Assembly: GCF_000478605.2 (NCBI RefSeq)
Contig: NZ_ASHX02000001.1
Span: forward strand, 1,176,457 to 1,240,456
Source: Streptomyces thermolilacinus SPC6
GTDB lineage: Bacteria > Actinomycetota > Actinomycetes > Streptomycetales > Streptomycetaceae
Reading direction: 5' to 3'
DNA: 64,000 nucleotides
The notes below the pieces were generated by a model. It made no database searches and was not told where the DNA came from. It saw only the letters and a list, made by a program, of their open reading frames with translations. Shown here one piece after another: positions 8,552 to 19,037 of this stretch (the first letter of the stretch is position 1; the number at the start of each line of letters is the position of its first letter). Both the position numbers and the translations under genes were made by a program.

Positions 8552-8909
8552 CCTCCGGCTTCGGCGTGGTCACCGATCGCCTGTCGCGGCACTGTGCCCG
8601 ACTCGTTCCGCCGGTGGGTGGGTGGCGTCGCGTGTCGCTGCGGCCGTTTCGGGCTCCACCGCAGGTGGGCACCAGTTCCCGGATCACGGGTGAGACGAGC
8701 GGCCGTCCGACTCCGGGCCGCCCTTGGCGGCCTTGTTCCCCGCCGCCCCCACCTATGCCACCTCGCTCTCTTCGAAGCCTTCGTCACCCTGAAGCTTCGG
8801 CAGACATCGGCTGTGGTGATCTCCCTTCTCCGTGAACCGGCTTGACCGTCACTGCGGAGCGCTGCTGGAATCACCGTCCGTACACGCAACAGTCGGGAAG
8901 TGGAGTCAC
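8552..8909. other. Intergenic region before the DUF262 gene
   Basis: This 358-bp region has no supported gene. It contains the 8716-8732 hairpin and a weak promoter-like TTGACC at 8843-8848 with TGGAAT about 18 bp on, upstream of the DUF262 start. The promoter reading is tentative. Confidence 0.4.
8716..8732 (+). terminator. Possible terminator after the coiled-coil gene
   Basis: A perfect 7-bp stem GGCCGCC/GGCGGCC with a 3-nt loop is followed by TTGTT. It lies 165 bp downstream of the stop at 8551. Confidence 0.45.
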
Positions 8910-10727
8910 ATGGCGGCCCTCGACAATGTGAAGCTCAAGGACGTTCTGGCCGATGTCGCCTCAGGTTCCTTACAGTTGCCCGACTTCCAGCGGAACTGGA
9001 AGTGGGACGACGACCGGATCCGGGCGATCATCGCGACGGTCACGCTGGACTACCCGCTGGGTGTCGTGATGACGCTGCAGACCGGTGGCGCCACCCGGTT
9101 CCGCTCGCGGACCCTCACCGGTGCCCGGCCGGAGGGGGACCCGGAGGCCGACCTCCTACTGCTGGACGGGCAGCAGCGCCTCACCTCGCTCTTCCAGTCC
9201 CTGTGGCTGGACGCCCCGGTGGAGACGGCGGACGCCCGGGGCAAGGCCATCCAGCGCTGGTACTACGTCGACATCGCGAAGGCCGTGGGACCCTCCGCGG
9301 ACCGCGACGAGGCCATCGTGTCCGTCCCGGCGGACAAGGTGCTCCGCACGGACTTCAACCGCACCGTGGTGCTGGACCTGAGCACCACCGAGGCCGAGTG
9401 CGCGGCCGGCCTCTTCCCCCTCCACTTCGTCTTCGACGCCCAGCGTGTCAACGAGTGGAAGAAGGTGTACATCAAGGCGGACGAGGACCGGAACTGGGAC
9501 CTGTGGGGCCAGTTCGACGAGGCGGTTCTCCAGCAGGTCCGCGCTTTCCAGGTCCCGATGATCCGGCTGGCCGCCTCCACTTCCATGGACGCCGTCTGCG
9601 CGGTGTTCGAGCGGGTCAACACGGGCGGTGTGCCCCTGAACGTCTTCGAACTGCTCACCGCGACGTACGCCGGGGACCGCGACTACGTGGAGCGGACCGG
9701 GGACTACTACCAGCTTCCCGAGGTCTGGCGGGAGATCAAGCAGGCGCTGGCGAGCAAGTACCCGGTCTTCGGCCGCATCGAGAGCGGCCTCGAGAACGGG
9801 CTGAGCAGCATCGACTTCCTGCAGGCCATCGCGTTGGTCCGCACCTGGGAGCGGAAGCAGGAGGGCCGCGGGGCCACGGTGTCCTGCAAGCGCCGCGACC
9901 TGTTGGACCTCCCCCTGGCCGACTTCGTCCGCCTGGCGCCCAAGCTCGCCGACGCCTTCGCCTGGGTGGGTGACTTCCTGGAGCGGCAGTGCATCGTCCG
10001 CCCGGCCGACCTGCCGTACAAGACGCAGCTCGTCCCGCTCGCGGCCGTCCGCGCCATCCTCGACACGGGGACGGACGGCCTGGGGGCGGAGGAGAAGATC
10101 GAGCAGTGGTACTGGTGCGGGGTCCTCGGGGAGATGTACGGCGGTTCCACGGAGACGCGCTTCACCAAGGACGTCGAACAGCTCGTCCCCTGGATCGCGC
10201 AGGACGAGAAAGCGCCCGAGACGGTCACGGAGGCGTTCTTCTTCGCCGACCGCCTCGACACCCTCACCACCCGCAACAGCGCCGCCTACAAGGGCATCTA
10301 CGCCCTGCTGATCAAGCAGGGGGCGGTCGACTGGCACCACACGGGCGCCCCGCTCAGCCCCGGCCGGCTGGACGAGTACGGGGTCGACATCCGGCAGATC
10401 TTCCCCAAGACGTGGTTCCGGCGGGGCAACAGCAACGGTCTGCCCACGAGTTCGATCGTGAACAAGACCCCCTTGTCCTACCGCGCCGCGATGGACATGA
10501 CGGGGGCGCCGTCGTCATACCTGTCCACGATGATCGCCGCGTCCGACATGCGTCCCGAGTGGTTCGACGACGTCCTGACCACGCACCTGATCGATCCGGA
10601 CGCGCTGCGCGAGAACGACTACGAGCGCTTCTACCGCGACCGCTCCAAGCAGTTGCAGGACCTCGTGCACTCCGCCATGGGCAAGCGGACGATGCTCCGT
10701 GACCTGCCGGAGGGCGACGCCCGATGA
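8910..10727 (+). CDS. DUF262 (GmrSD-like) protein with degenerate HNH motif
   Basis: The protein has 605 aa; the ATG at 8910 has GGAG 4 nt upstream and precedes the conserved start. The N-terminal DUF262 (ParB/Srx-like) domain shows LPDFQRNW (23-30) and the signature DGQQRLTS (86-93). The C-terminal part aligns with DUF1524-type HNH regions, but the expected DxHHIFP reads VDIRQIFP (492-499), so both usual His are gone; the following SIVNKTPLS (about 516) is kept. DUF262 proteins include GmrS/GmrD type IV restriction enzymes for modified phage DNA, BrxU and SspE. Here the HNH nuclease is probably dead, so DUF262 NTPase/sensing or a partner enzyme may act. Its stop overlaps the start of the CBS-HEPN gene (ATGA), so the two are translationally coupled. 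Confidence 0.85.
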   Translation: MAALDNVKLKDVLADVASGSLQLPDFQRNWKWDDDRIRAIIATVTLDYPLGVVMTLQTGGATRFRSRTLTGARPEGDPEADLLLLDGQQRLTSLFQSLWLDAPVETADARGKAIQRWYYVDIAKAVGPSADRDEAIVSVPADKVLRTDFNRTVVLDLSTTEAECAAGLFPLHFVFDAQRVNEWKKVYIKADEDRNWDLWGQFDEAVLQQVRAFQVPMIRLAASTSMDAVCAVFERVNTGGVPLNVFELLTATYAGDRDYVERTGDYYQLPEVWREIKQALASKYPVFGRIESGLENGLSSIDFLQAIALVRTWERKQEGRGATVSCKRRDLLDLPLADFVRLAPKLADAFAWVGDFLERQCIVRPADLPYKTQLVPLAAVRAILDTGTDGLGAEEKIEQWYWCGVLGEMYGGSTETRFTKDVEQLVPWIAQDEKAPETVTEAFFFADRLDTLTTRNSAAYKGIYALLIKQGAVDWHHTGAPLSPGRLDEYGVDIRQIFPKTWFRRGNSNGLPTSSIVNKTPLSYRAAMDMTGAPSSYLSTMIAASDMRPEWFDDVLTTHLIDPDALRENDYERFYRDRSKQLQDLVHSAMGKRTMLRDLPEGDAR

Positions 10728-11776
10728 CGACCAGGCCGCACGAGCGGGACGTGGCCTCGCTCAAGGGCAGGACCGTGTCCGTGCAGGAGATCCTGGACCT
10801 GTTCCAGGTCAGGGTCCGCGACCACCGGACGGTGCACCGGATCTCGCAGGCCCTGACGGACGCCGGGCTGACCACGCTGCCGGACTTCGCCGTCTGCGGT
10901 CTGCGCAGCACCGTCGACGTCGTGCCGCTGGCGGCCGTTCCCGCACAGCGCACGCCCCCGGAACCGGAGGGTGAGGCCGACGAGGCGGACGAGGCCCTGC
11001 CCTCGCACGCGCTGCCGCAGCGTCTGCTGCTCGGCGACATCCCGTCGGCGCGGCGCGGCCTGGTGTCCGTGGGCCCCGGCACGCCCCTGTCCCAGACGAC
11101 CTTCCTGATGCGCACGAAGGGCCTCTCCCAGGTGCCGGTGACCACCGGCATGGCGCAGGTCCACGGAGTCGTCACCTGGGGATCCGTGGCCAAGATGTAC
11201 GAGGCGGGGAAGGAGGCCACGCTCGACAACGCCATGGAGAAGGACTCGCTGCCCGTCGCCGACGCCCGCCAGGAGTTCTTCACCGCCCTCCCGGTCATCC
11301 GCGAGCACGGCTACCTGCTCGTCCGCGGCGACGACGGCTGCCTGTCGGGCATCGTCACCGCCGCGGACGTCACGGAACGCTTCGAGGGGGCGGCGCGCCC
11401 CTTCTTCATCGTGGGTGAGATCGAGTCGCTGCTGCGCCGCTGCCTGGGCGCGGCACTGGACACGGAGGCCATCAAGGCGGTCCAGACGAACAAGAAGCCG
11501 GAGCAGCGCACCGGCCAGGTGTCGGACCTGATGTTCGGCGACTACCTGAGGCTCCTGGACGGCGACCAGACGAAGCAGTCCTTCGCCGAGCGGGCCGACC
11601 GCAACTGGGAGGCGCTGAAGTGGCCCAACATGCCCCGGGAGCAGTTCGTCGGCCTGCTGAAGCGGGTGAAGGACATCCGCAACCGGATCGCCCACTTCGA
11701 CGAGAAGCCGCTCCCGCCGGAGATGATCGACGAGCTGACGACCTTCGCCAAGGTGCTGCGGGCGTTCGCGTCGTGA
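10724..11776 (+). CDS. CBS-domain protein with C-terminal HEPN-like motif
   Basis: The protein has 350 aa and starts inside the stop of the DUF262 gene (ATGA). Residues 1-60 look like a small helix-turn-helix or linker domain, and residues 75-95 are acidic. Two CBS motifs follow (around VGPGTPLSQTTFLMRTKG and HGYLLVRGDDGCLSGIVTAAD), usually a sensor of adenosyl nucleotides. The last ~120 residues are helical and end with IRNRIAHFDE, whose RNRIAH (Arg319-His324) fits the RxxxxH signature of HEPN ribonucleases and their antitoxin-bound forms. I infer a nucleotide-sensing regulator fused to a HEPN effector, acting with the DUF262 protein. HEPN assignment is by motif and helical context only. A terminator follows at 11797. 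Confidence 0.8.
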   Translation: MTTRPHERDVASLKGRTVSVQEILDLFQVRVRDHRTVHRISQALTDAGLTTLPDFAVCGLRSTVDVVPLAAVPAQRTPPEPEGEADEADEALPSHALPQRLLLGDIPSARRGLVSVGPGTPLSQTTFLMRTKGLSQVPVTTGMAQVHGVVTWGSVAKMYEAGKEATLDNAMEKDSLPVADARQEFFTALPVIREHGYLLVRGDDGCLSGIVTAADVTERFEGAARPFFIVGEIESLLRRCLGAALDTEAIKAVQTNKKPEQRTGQVSDLMFGDYLRLLDGDQTKQSFAERADRNWEALKWPNMPREQFVGLLKRVKDIRNRIAHFDEKPLPPEMIDELTTFAKVLRAFAS

Positions 11777-11796
11777 GGTAGCGGGGCGGGGCGCCG

Positions 11797-11836
11797 CTCG
11801 GGGTGTCCCGGGACTGAGGTCCTGAGACGCCCCGAG
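11797..11836. terminator. Bidirectional terminator between CBS-HEPN and pglZ
   Basis: CTCGGGGTGTC pairs with GACGCCCCGAG (11 bp with one G-U) around an 18-nt loop. It sits in the 68-bp gap between the convergent stops at 11776 and 11845. Confidence 0.65.
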
Positions 11837-11844
11837 TCGTGTCG

Positions 11845-14766
11845 TCAGCCCGCCCCGAGAGCGAACTGCTCGCGCAGCAGCGCCTCGTGGAGCCGCAGGG
11901 TGCGGCCGTCCGGCAGGGTCTCCAGGACCTGCACGCCGTCGTAGTTGAGGAGTTGCCGCAGGACGGCGGCGAAGCCGTCGCCCCGGGTGACGGGCATGCC
12001 GGCGCGCTGGGCGAGCGCGGTCACGGGCAGGGTGCCGCCCGCGTCCAGCAGGGCGGCGAGCGCCTTGTGGACCTGCTCCTGCTGCGGCTTGCGGGCCAGC
12101 CCGCCGAGCTGTGCCTGATACGTCTCCGAGTCGAGCAGTGCCGTCACCAGTGTCTCGATGCGGGAGACGATGCTCGGGGTGAGCAGGGCGTCGTCTCCCC
12201 CAGCCGTCAGCGCGACGTCGAAGAGCGTGTCGTGCGTCCGGGCGACCTCTGCCTGCTCCTTCTTGGCCTTGCCCGTCGGCTCCTTGGGAGCGGGGGCCGT
12301 CGCGGTCACCGGCCGAGCGGCGTGCTCGCCCGGCAGCGGTACCTTTCCGGTCTCCTCCGGAGCCCACCAGGTTGGCCGCTGGTCGCCCAGTTCCCGCCAT
12401 CCCTTGGGCGGCTCCGCACCGAACGGCAGGAAGGCCAGCACCGGGATGGTGACCTCGGCGAGCGACGCCCCACCGTGGTAGCCGGCCTTGAGGGCGGTGT
12501 AGCGGGAGTCGGCGTCCCACAGGGCGACGATGGAGGCCCCAGGATCAGGCCAGACCACGCGCGGCCCGGACAGGGCGATCTCGCGTTCCGCGAGCGGGCC
12601 GCCGCCGGGCAGGCGGTGGCGGGCGGAGGCGGGATCGGCGGCAGTGTCGACCTTCGTACCGTGCCGGTCCACGACGTGACCGTGGTCGCTGGTGAGGACG
12701 ACCGCCATGCCCTGGGTGGCCGCCACCCGCAGCAGGTCGCGCAGACCGGGCACGTCGTCGATCCGCCAGGCGCCGTCGCCGAGCTTCTGCTCCTTGGCGA
12801 GCCGGTCGTCGATGGCGTTGAGGACGACGGCGACGTGCGTCCTGCCGTCGGCCAGCGCCTCCGTGAGCGCCGCGCCGAAGGTGTCGCCCGCGGTCTCGGT
12901 GCGCAGGTCGTCCTTGTGGAACACGGCGGCAGGGACCCCGCCCCACAGCTTCAGCGCGGGGAAGAGCCGCTTCTCGTCGGCCTGGGTGCCCTTCATCAGG
13001 GTGCCCGCGAAGAGGGAGGTGCGGGACACGGCCGTCACGGTGGGCAGGGCGGCGGCCATCGCCCGTCGGCGCGGGGCACCACCCTCGGGCAGCGGGTCGA
13101 ACTCGGCCCAGGAGCGGCGCAGTTCCTCCCCCAGTTCGTTCGCGATGGCCGCGCTCATGCCGTCGAGCACGAGCAGCAGCACCCGCCGTTCCTCCCCGCG
13201 CCGCACGGCCGGGCCGACCACGCGGTCGAGGAAGGTCTCGACGGTGAGCATGGAGCCGGGCTGGGTTCCGGCCTCCGTCCAGGCCCCCAGGGAGCGCGCG
13301 AAGGACGCGTCGATCTGTCGGCGCCGGTCCCTGACGCGGGTGCCGAGGGGGTCGTAGGCGGCCTTGAGGACGGGGTCCGGGTCGCCACCGGCCTCGATGT
13401 GCTCCAGGGCGAGGTCCACCCAGCCGGTCTCGGCGACGTGCCGCTGCAGGGCGTCGGCGACGGTGGGGGCGTCGGCGGACGGGTCGGTGGCCAGCCAGCG
13501 GGCGAGACGCTGCCCCATGCGGGCGCGTTCGATGCGGGCGGCCTCTTCCGACTCGGCGGCGAGCCGGTGTTCCTCCAGGCGGCGGACGGCGTCCGACACC
13601 GCGGCCGTGTCGCCCGACGCGAGGGCCTGACCTATGGCGGTGAACCGGGCCTCGAGTCCACCGCGCAGGACGGGGCTCGCCGCCACGGCCTCCTCCGCGC
13701 CGAACTGCCGGGCCAGGGCGGACGCCCGGTCGAGCACGATGCCGGTGGTGCGGCGTGCCTCGCGGGCCTGGTCGGCGTCGGTGCCGCCGGTGCGGTGCCC
13801 GGCCGCCAGCAGCGTGGTCACGTACTCCTCGGCGGCCCGTCCGAAGACGGTCACCAGGACGTCGAGCTGGTCGCCGGTCGCCGGGGGCCGGTCGCCGAAG
13901 TAGCGTTCGGCGCGGCCCCGGGCCCGGTAGGTCTCGGGGGCGGGCTCGGCGTGCTGCCACAGCGCCGCGCAGACGAGACCGAAGGCGGCGGCGTCCGCGC
14001 TGCGCTCGGCGTCGACGAGGGCGAGCAGGGCGCGTCCGGCGAGGCCCGCCTGGTCCTCCTCGCCGAGGAAGGCGGACAGTCCGGCGCGTTCGGGGCCGCG
14101 CAGGGCGAGGAGCCGTTCGGGGGCTCCGGGGCGGGTCGACCAGTGCAGCAGGGCCTGGGCGTCGAGCCGGACGTCGCCGGGGCGGCGGGTGCCGTCCTCG
14201 GTGTCGTAGCGGCCGAGGCGCAGGCGGCGCTGGGCGAGCGCGGTGAGGGCGTACTGGCGGGACAGCCAGCCGCCGGGCACGGCCGGCCAGCCGCCGGGCG
14301 GGGTGGCGTCGAGCAGGGCCTCGGCGGCCCAGTTGACGTCCTTGAGCCGGGGGTCTATCTGCCGGGCGCCGAACGCCTCGCGGACGACGTCCCAGCTGTC
14401 GACCGTGTCGATGCGCAGCTTGTGGACGCGGGCGAGGATCGCCGGGTCGAGTTCGTGCTGTTCCCGGTCGGTGAGGACGACCAGCACGGTGGGGCCGGGG
14501 CGGCGGCCCGCCAGGTGGTCGAGGACGAGTTCGTGGACGGCGAGCGGCGACGGTGCCACCGCGACGCCGGCCGTGCGGCCTTCGCCCCAGGCGGGTTCGG
14601 CGGGGCCGTCCCACTGAGGGGCGGACCGCAGCAGCACGACCCGGCGCCTGCCCTCGCCGTCCCCCGTGAGGGAGGCGGCGAGGGAGGACTGCGAGGACAG
14701 GTACTGGGTGACGGTCGCGGTGCTCAGCCGGACCGCGCCCGGTGCGACGGTGGCGGTGTCCGTCAT
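11845..14766 (-). CDS. pglZ: PglZ, alkaline-phosphatase-superfamily BREX protein
   Basis: The protein has 973 aa; the ATG at 14766 overlaps the pglY stop (ATGA), so the pair is coupled. The alkaline phosphatase-like core shows [20 protein letters not shown] (about 530-550, first metal site and nucleophile region), an FAGTLMKG stretch, and [13 protein letters not shown] (about 686-698, second metal-site Asp/His). It then shows GHRxxx-like [17 protein letters not shown]. PglZ is the one protein shared by all BREX types and is needed for defence. The length fits type 2 PglZ. The C-terminal ~120 residues ([21 protein letters not shown]) resemble a winged-helix. The longer open frame beyond 14766 lies inside pglY and is rejected. 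Confidence 0.93.
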   Translation of the reverse strand: MTDTATVAPGAVRLSTATVTQYLSSQSSLAASLTGDGEGRRRVVLLRSAPQWDGPAEPAWGEGRTAGVAVAPSPLAVHELVLDHLAGRRPGPTVLVVLTDREQHELDPAILARVHKLRIDTVDSWDVVREAFGARQIDPRLKDVNWAAEALLDATPPGGWPAVPGGWLSRQYALTALAQRRLRLGRYDTEDGTRRPGDVRLDAQALLHWSTRPGAPERLLALRGPERAGLSAFLGEEDQAGLAGRALLALVDAERSADAAAFGLVCAALWQHAEPAPETYRARGRAERYFGDRPPATGDQLDVLVTVFGRAAEEYVTTLLAAGHRTGGTDADQAREARRTTGIVLDRASALARQFGAEEAVAASPVLRGGLEARFTAIGQALASGDTAAVSDAVRRLEEHRLAAESEEAARIERARMGQRLARWLATDPSADAPTVADALQRHVAETGWVDLALEHIEAGGDPDPVLKAAYDPLGTRVRDRRRQIDASFARSLGAWTEAGTQPGSMLTVETFLDRVVGPAVRRGEERRVLLLVLDGMSAAIANELGEELRRSWAEFDPLPEGGAPRRRAMAAALPTVTAVSRTSLFAGTLMKGTQADEKRLFPALKLWGGVPAAVFHKDDLRTETAGDTFGAALTEALADGRTHVAVVLNAIDDRLAKEQKLGDGAWRIDDVPGLRDLLRVAATQGMAVVLTSDHGHVVDRHGTKVDTAADPASARHRLPGGGPLAEREIALSGPRVVWPDPGASIVALWDADSRYTALKAGYHGGASLAEVTIPVLAFLPFGAEPPKGWRELGDQRPTWWAPEETGKVPLPGEHAARPVTATAPAPKEPTGKAKKEQAEVARTHDTLFDVALTAGGDDALLTPSIVSRIETLVTALLDSETYQAQLGGLARKPQQEQVHKALAALLDAGGTLPVTALAQRAGMPVTRGDGFAAVLRQLLNYDGVQVLETLPDGRTLRLHEALLREQFALGAG

Positions 14767-17700
14767 TCGATGACCTGCCAGGTGATCTCGATGGTCGCGT
14801 TCGGGTGGCGGGCGGCCAGTTCGGACAGCTCCGCCTGGAGGTCGGCGGCGGCCTGGCGCACGGTCGTGCTGCGGCGCCCGGACTTGCGCGCGGTGCCGCC
14901 GCCGCTCGCCGGGGAGGGTGTCTCCTGCGGCGGGGTGTAGGGGATGCGCGGGTCGCTGGTCGGCGTGTCCAGGGACTGGCCGTCGGCCGTGGAGGGCTGG
15001 GGTGCGACGGGCGCGGGCGGCGGGGTGGCGGCGGCCTGGGTGCGCTTGATCAGGGCGACGACCTCGCGCTGGGTGCGGGCCAGGGCGTCGCGCAGGTCGG
15101 CGGTGCGCTGGTCGTCGCGGGCCACGTTGCGCAGCGAGTCGAGCAGCGCCTCGCCCTCGGGGCCGAGCCCGGCGGCGAGTTCCAGGGTGCTCCAGGGCGC
15201 GGAGGCGACGGCCTCCGCGACGGCGCGGGCCTTCTTGATGGAGGTGCCGTACCGGTCGGCGCTGGTCTCGCCCAGGTCGAAGGAGGCGAGGGCCTCCACG
15301 GTCTTCTTCGCCCCGGCCGCGCCCTTGCCGGCCTCCGCCGTGAGCGCGTCCAGCAGTTCCAGGGAGCGGCGGGCGAGGGCCAGCCGTCCGGTGTCGGCGG
15401 TCTGGTCGAGGCCGAGGAAGGAGGCGTGGGCCTCCAACTGGTGCACCAGGTCGGCCGCGTGGTCCCGGTGGTCGCGGGCGGCCTCGATGATCTGGCGGGC
15501 GAACTGGTTGACCATCCGGCCGCGCCGCAGCGCGGGCGGCTTCGCCCCGAAGATCGTCTCGAAGCGCTGCCGTGCGGTGTCCCAGTCGGGCTCGGCGGGC
15601 AGCGGCTGGCTGCGCAGCGCGTCGTGGTCCTTGATCGCGGACAGTTCGGGCGCGGGGTCGAGGACGGTGCCGCCGCGCACCCACACCCGGTCGTCCATCT
15701 CGGCGAAGGCAGCGACGACGAGCCGGGCGAGGAAGTCGGGCAGGCCGCGCGGGTCGGGCCGGTCGGTCCAGTCGGTGAGCGTGATCAGCGACAGGTCCCC
15801 GGTGACGCCCTGCGAGCGGGCGAGCTGCCGGAAGTGGTCGGCCCAGTAGCGGGACAGCTCGAAGTACGCCTCCTTCTGCTGTCCGAGGCGCAGGGGTCCG
15901 GCGATCCGCTGCATGAGCTTGCGGTCGGCGGCCGGGACCTCCACGCGCCCGTCGCGCGCCTCGGCGGCGGCGCGGACGTGGGTGAACACCTTCTTGGTGT
16001 CGGCGGGCTTGACGGCGGTGCCGGTGGCGTCGGGGTCGAGGTCGGGGTGGGCCGGGTACTGGTGGGCGAGCAGCTTGCCCGCGACGTGCCGGATGCCGTC
16101 GTGCAGGCTCTGCCCGAAGGACAGGGTGAGTCCGTCGACGTCGGGCAGCGCGACGAGGTGGTCGTCGAAGTCGGGCACGACGTCGGCGGCCTGCTTCTGG
16201 GCGAGGCCGTACGCCTGCTTGAAGGCGCCCTTGACCTGCTTGAGCAGCGCCTCCCGCTGGGTTTCGAGCAGGCCCTTGGCGCGGCTGCGGTTGTCGGCGT
16301 TGAGGTGGCCGGCGTACTGGGTGTCGAAGCGGTGCTCGTCGGCGAGGGCCTTGTCGATGACGACGAGGCGCCGGAAGTCGGCGAAGCGCTGCGCGGAGAG
16401 GTGCGCGGGCAGCCAGGCGACGGTGCGGGACCGTTCGCCCTGCTGGCGCTCGCGCAGCCGCTGGATGCGGTTGACGTCCTCCACCGGGCCCCATTCGCCC
16501 TCGTCGAAGGGGAGGTCTATGGCGATGCGCCAGCGGCCGTCCTCCTGCGGCATCAGGTCGTGGTCGGGCAGCTCGTCCTCGTCGGCGACGTTCCCGAAGA
16601 CGATCTCGGCGGTGCGGGCGGTGCCGCGCCAGGTGAAGTGGAGCTGGTCGCTCAACTGGCCGTGTTCGACGCCCAGTTCCTCGGAGAGCAGGCGGCGGGC
16701 GAGGGCGACCCGGTTGCCGGGGTTGTCGTTGACCTGGGCGTTGGCGATGACGGAGTCCACGTCGACGCCGGAGAGTTCGAGGCGGACGCCGGGGTTGGCG
16801 TCGGTGCCGGTCTCCTTGATCTCGGGGAACCTGGCGGCCCACTCGGCGACCTTGTTCTTGATGATGCCGACCTCGGCACCGGGGATGGGCGCGAGGACCG
16901 ACCCGTGGTTGAGCGCGCCGAGCCGCCGGATGGTCAGCTCGGACAACGCGGGCACGCTGGGCGCGAGCGCGGACAGCAGCAGCGTGCACACGAGCCGGTT
17001 GTCGCCGGTGAACATCCGGCAGCCGTTGAGCTTCTTCGGGTCGGTGAGGGACTCGGGCCGGTTGCGGTACTGCTCGACGTCGTCCTCGGTGATGTCGTAC
17101 GAGCTGAGCAGGTAGGGCCGCAGTTTGGTCTTGTAGAGCTTGTCGGCGGCCTCGAAGACGACCTTCAGGCTGTCGGTGAACGGCTTGTCGCCGCCCTGCG
17201 CGATCACCGGGTAGAGGTCACCGACGGGGACGAGCTGGCCGAGGCGGATCTCGTCGCGGTGGTCGGCGAGGAGCTGGCCCATCAGCTTCAGACCGGTGCG
17301 GGACCGCTGCAGCGCGGACGAGATGTGGACGAGGGTGTCCATGAACGCCGGCGAGAACGGGTACGTCAGCCGGAACGACTCCGCGTCCGCGCCGGTGGTG
17401 CCCTTCTCCGAGCCGAGCAGAGTGTCCCAGACCTGCGGGCCGACCCGCTTGGTCTGCTCGAAGGCCGCGTCGACCAGCTTGGCCGCCTCGTCGTCCCTGG
17501 GCTTGAGGAGGCGGGCGTGGGCGATCTGCGGGAGGTTGCGGTCCTCCAGGGTGATCTTGTCGAACCGTCCGGAGGCCAGGTTCAGGGTGTCCTGGATGGA
17601 CGACTCGGCCGCGCCGGACACCTCCTCGCCGACCAGCTCGCGCAGGTCGCGCTGGCGGGCGATGAACGACACGACGGGGATGGCGCGGCGGGCGTCGCCG

Positions 17701-18653
17701 CCCTCCACGAAGTTCGTGATCTTGCTGGCCTCGCGTGCCACGAACTTCTGGTCGTGGATGAGGGTGGCCAGCCACAGGATCAGCTCGTCCATGAACAGGA
17801 TCAGGCCGTCGTAGCCGAGCGACTTGGCGTGCTCGGCGATGACGGACAGACCGGCGTCCAAGGAGATGAAGCCGTGCTCGTCCTCGGCGGCGTTCCTGGT
17901 GAAGCCGGGGAGGAGGTTGGTGCCGGCGTCGTTGACGAGCTTGGCGCGCAGTTCGGCCGGGGTGGAGGGGTTGGTGAGGTTGAGCGGGACGCCCGCCTCG
18001 TGGTTCTCCTCGGCGGCGAGCGCGGTGTCGAGGAGCTGCGGGGTCCAGGCGAAGCCCTCGCCCCACTCGTCCTCGTCGCCGTCGTCCGCGCCGGTGGTGC
18101 CCAGGCCGCGGATGACGGCCTCGTCGCCCATGTTGGCGCGCATGGCGCGGATGTCGGCGAAGAGGGAGTCGGTCCGGTACACCTGTGGGGTCGGGGCCTC
18201 GGGGTGCAGCTTCTTGACGTGGTGCACGTACCCGCCGAGCACCCGCTGCTCCAGCGCCTTCGCGCCGAGCATGTGGTAGGGCACGAGCAGGAACTTCTTG
18301 CCGTCCGTGCTCAGCCACTCGTGCTTGGTCAGCACCGGGTCGAACTCGGTGCGGGCGCGGGCGGCCGGGTTGCCGCTGAGCAGTGCGTAGAGCACGGCCA
18401 TGAAGTGCGACTTACCGGAACCGAACGAGCCGTGGAGGTAGGCCGCCTTGGAGCGGTGCCCGTCCAGCGCGGACTTGATGAGGGCCAGCGCCTCGTCGAA
18501 GTTCTCCAGCAGCCGCTCGGTGACGACGTAGTCCTTGAGCGCGTGCTGGGCGCCCTCGGGCGTCGTCGCCTCGGCGAGGGACAGCACGAAGTCCGAGGTG
18601 GAGATGGATTCCTTGATGTCGATGACATCGCGGAGGAGGGGCGGCTGGGCCAT
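14763..18653 (-). CDS. pglY: PglY, large BREX P-loop ATPase (DUF6079-like)
   Basis: The protein has 1296 aa. The ATG at 18653 starts [17 protein letters not shown], with GGGAGAG about 12 nt upstream; the further open frame is low-complexity. Walker A is GSFGSGKS (75-82), with a Walker B-like [12 protein letters not shown] at about 280. The rest is a long helical region with no other recognised domain; this resembles BrxC/PglY proteins of DNA-bound ATPase type. PglY is required for Pgl/BREX type 2 resistance. It is followed by pglZ with an ATGA overlap. The nearest upstream gene on this strand ends at 19038, so the 384-bp gap holds its promoter. Confidence 0.93.
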   Translation of the reverse strand: MAQPPLLRDVIDIKESISTSDFVLSLAEATTPEGAQHALKDYVVTERLLENFDEALALIKSALDGHRSKAAYLHGSFGSGKSHFMAVLYALLSGNPAARARTEFDPVLTKHEWLSTDGKKFLLVPYHMLGAKALEQRVLGGYVHHVKKLHPEAPTPQVYRTDSLFADIRAMRANMGDEAVIRGLGTTGADDGDEDEWGEGFAWTPQLLDTALAAEENHEAGVPLNLTNPSTPAELRAKLVNDAGTNLLPGFTRNAAEDEHGFISLDAGLSVIAEHAKSLGYDGLILFMDELILWLATLIHDQKFVAREASKITNFVEGGDARRAIPVVSFIARQRDLRELVGEEVSGAAESSIQDTLNLASGRFDKITLEDRNLPQIAHARLLKPRDDEAAKLVDAAFEQTKRVGPQVWDTLLGSEKGTTGADAESFRLTYPFSPAFMDTLVHISSALQRSRTGLKLMGQLLADHRDEIRLGQLVPVGDLYPVIAQGGDKPFTDSLKVVFEAADKLYKTKLRPYLLSSYDITEDDVEQYRNRPESLTDPKKLNGCRMFTGDNRLVCTLLLSALAPSVPALSELTIRRLGALNHGSVLAPIPGAEVGIIKNKVAEWAARFPEIKETGTDANPGVRLELSGVDVDSVIANAQVNDNPGNRVALARRLLSEELGVEHGQLSDQLHFTWRGTARTAEIVFGNVADEDELPDHDLMPQEDGRWRIAIDLPFDEGEWGPVEDVNRIQRLRERQQGERSRTVAWLPAHLSAQRFADFRRLVVIDKALADEHRFDTQYAGHLNADNRSRAKGLLETQREALLKQVKGAFKQAYGLAQKQAADVVPDFDDHLVALPDVDGLTLSFGQSLHDGIRHVAGKLLAHQYPAHPDLDPDATGTAVKPADTKKVFTHVRAAAEARDGRVEVPAADRKLMQRIAGPLRLGQQKEAYFELSRYWADHFRQLARSQGVTGDLSLITLTDWTDRPDPRGLPDFLARLVVAAFAEMDDRVWVRGGTVLDPAPELSAIKDHDALRSQPLPAEPDWDTARQRFETIFGAKPPALRRGRMVNQFARQIIEAARDHRDHAADLVHQLEAHASFLGLDQTADTGRLALARRSLELLDALTAEAGKGAAGAKKTVEALASFDLGETSADRYGTSIKKARAVAEAVASAPWSTLELAAGLGPEGEALLDSLRNVARDDQRTADLRDALARTQREVVALIKRTQAAATPPPAPVAPQPSTADGQSLDTPTSDPRIPYTPPQETPSPASGGGTARKSGRRSTTVRQAAADLQAELSELAARHPNATIEITWQVIE

Positions 18654-19037
18654 TGCGGGTTCTCGCTCTCCCTGACGGTGGTCGCTGCTGCTGCTCGTAC
18701 TCGGTGCCGCGCGGGGTCCGCCGTCGAGGCCCCGGGCCGTTCCGAGGGGCGGGGCCGGGGCGCTCAGGGGTACGGGATGGCCGGTGCGGCGGACCGGCCG
18801 TCCTGGCCGGCGGCACGGACGGATCCGGTCGTGCGGTGAGCGGACGGACACCACGCTCACGGCGTCGGACGGGTCAGGTCGGGTGGGTTCGCGGCGTCTG
18901 CACTCTTCGTCCCCCTCGCACTGAACGTCACCCGTACGGCCTGCGCACAGCACCCTACATCGGTACTCCCCTCCGCCCCGTGCCGAATACCCGACCGCAC
19001 CGCCCGCGCGGACCGCTCCGGTCCCGGCGGTGGGGCG
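18654..19037. other. Leader/promoter region upstream of pglY
   Basis: This 384-bp region has no supported gene. A -10-like TAGGGT reads leftward at 18957-18952 without a good -35, which would give a leader of about 300 nt. The terminator of the TPR gene is at 18999-19031. Confidence 0.4.
18999..19031 (-). terminator. Terminator of the methyltransferase-TPR operon
   Basis: A two-part hairpin: outer stem ACCGCC/GGCGGT and inner stem GGACCG/CGGTCC with loop CTC. It starts 7 bp after the TPR gene stop. Confidence 0.55.

Noticed and set aside
11839..18839. Very long open frames on the plus strand across 11839-14940 and 14742-18839
   Set aside because: They are antisense to pglZ and pglY, have Gly/Glu/Arg-rich sequence without any domain, and arise from GC-rich codon-third-position bias.
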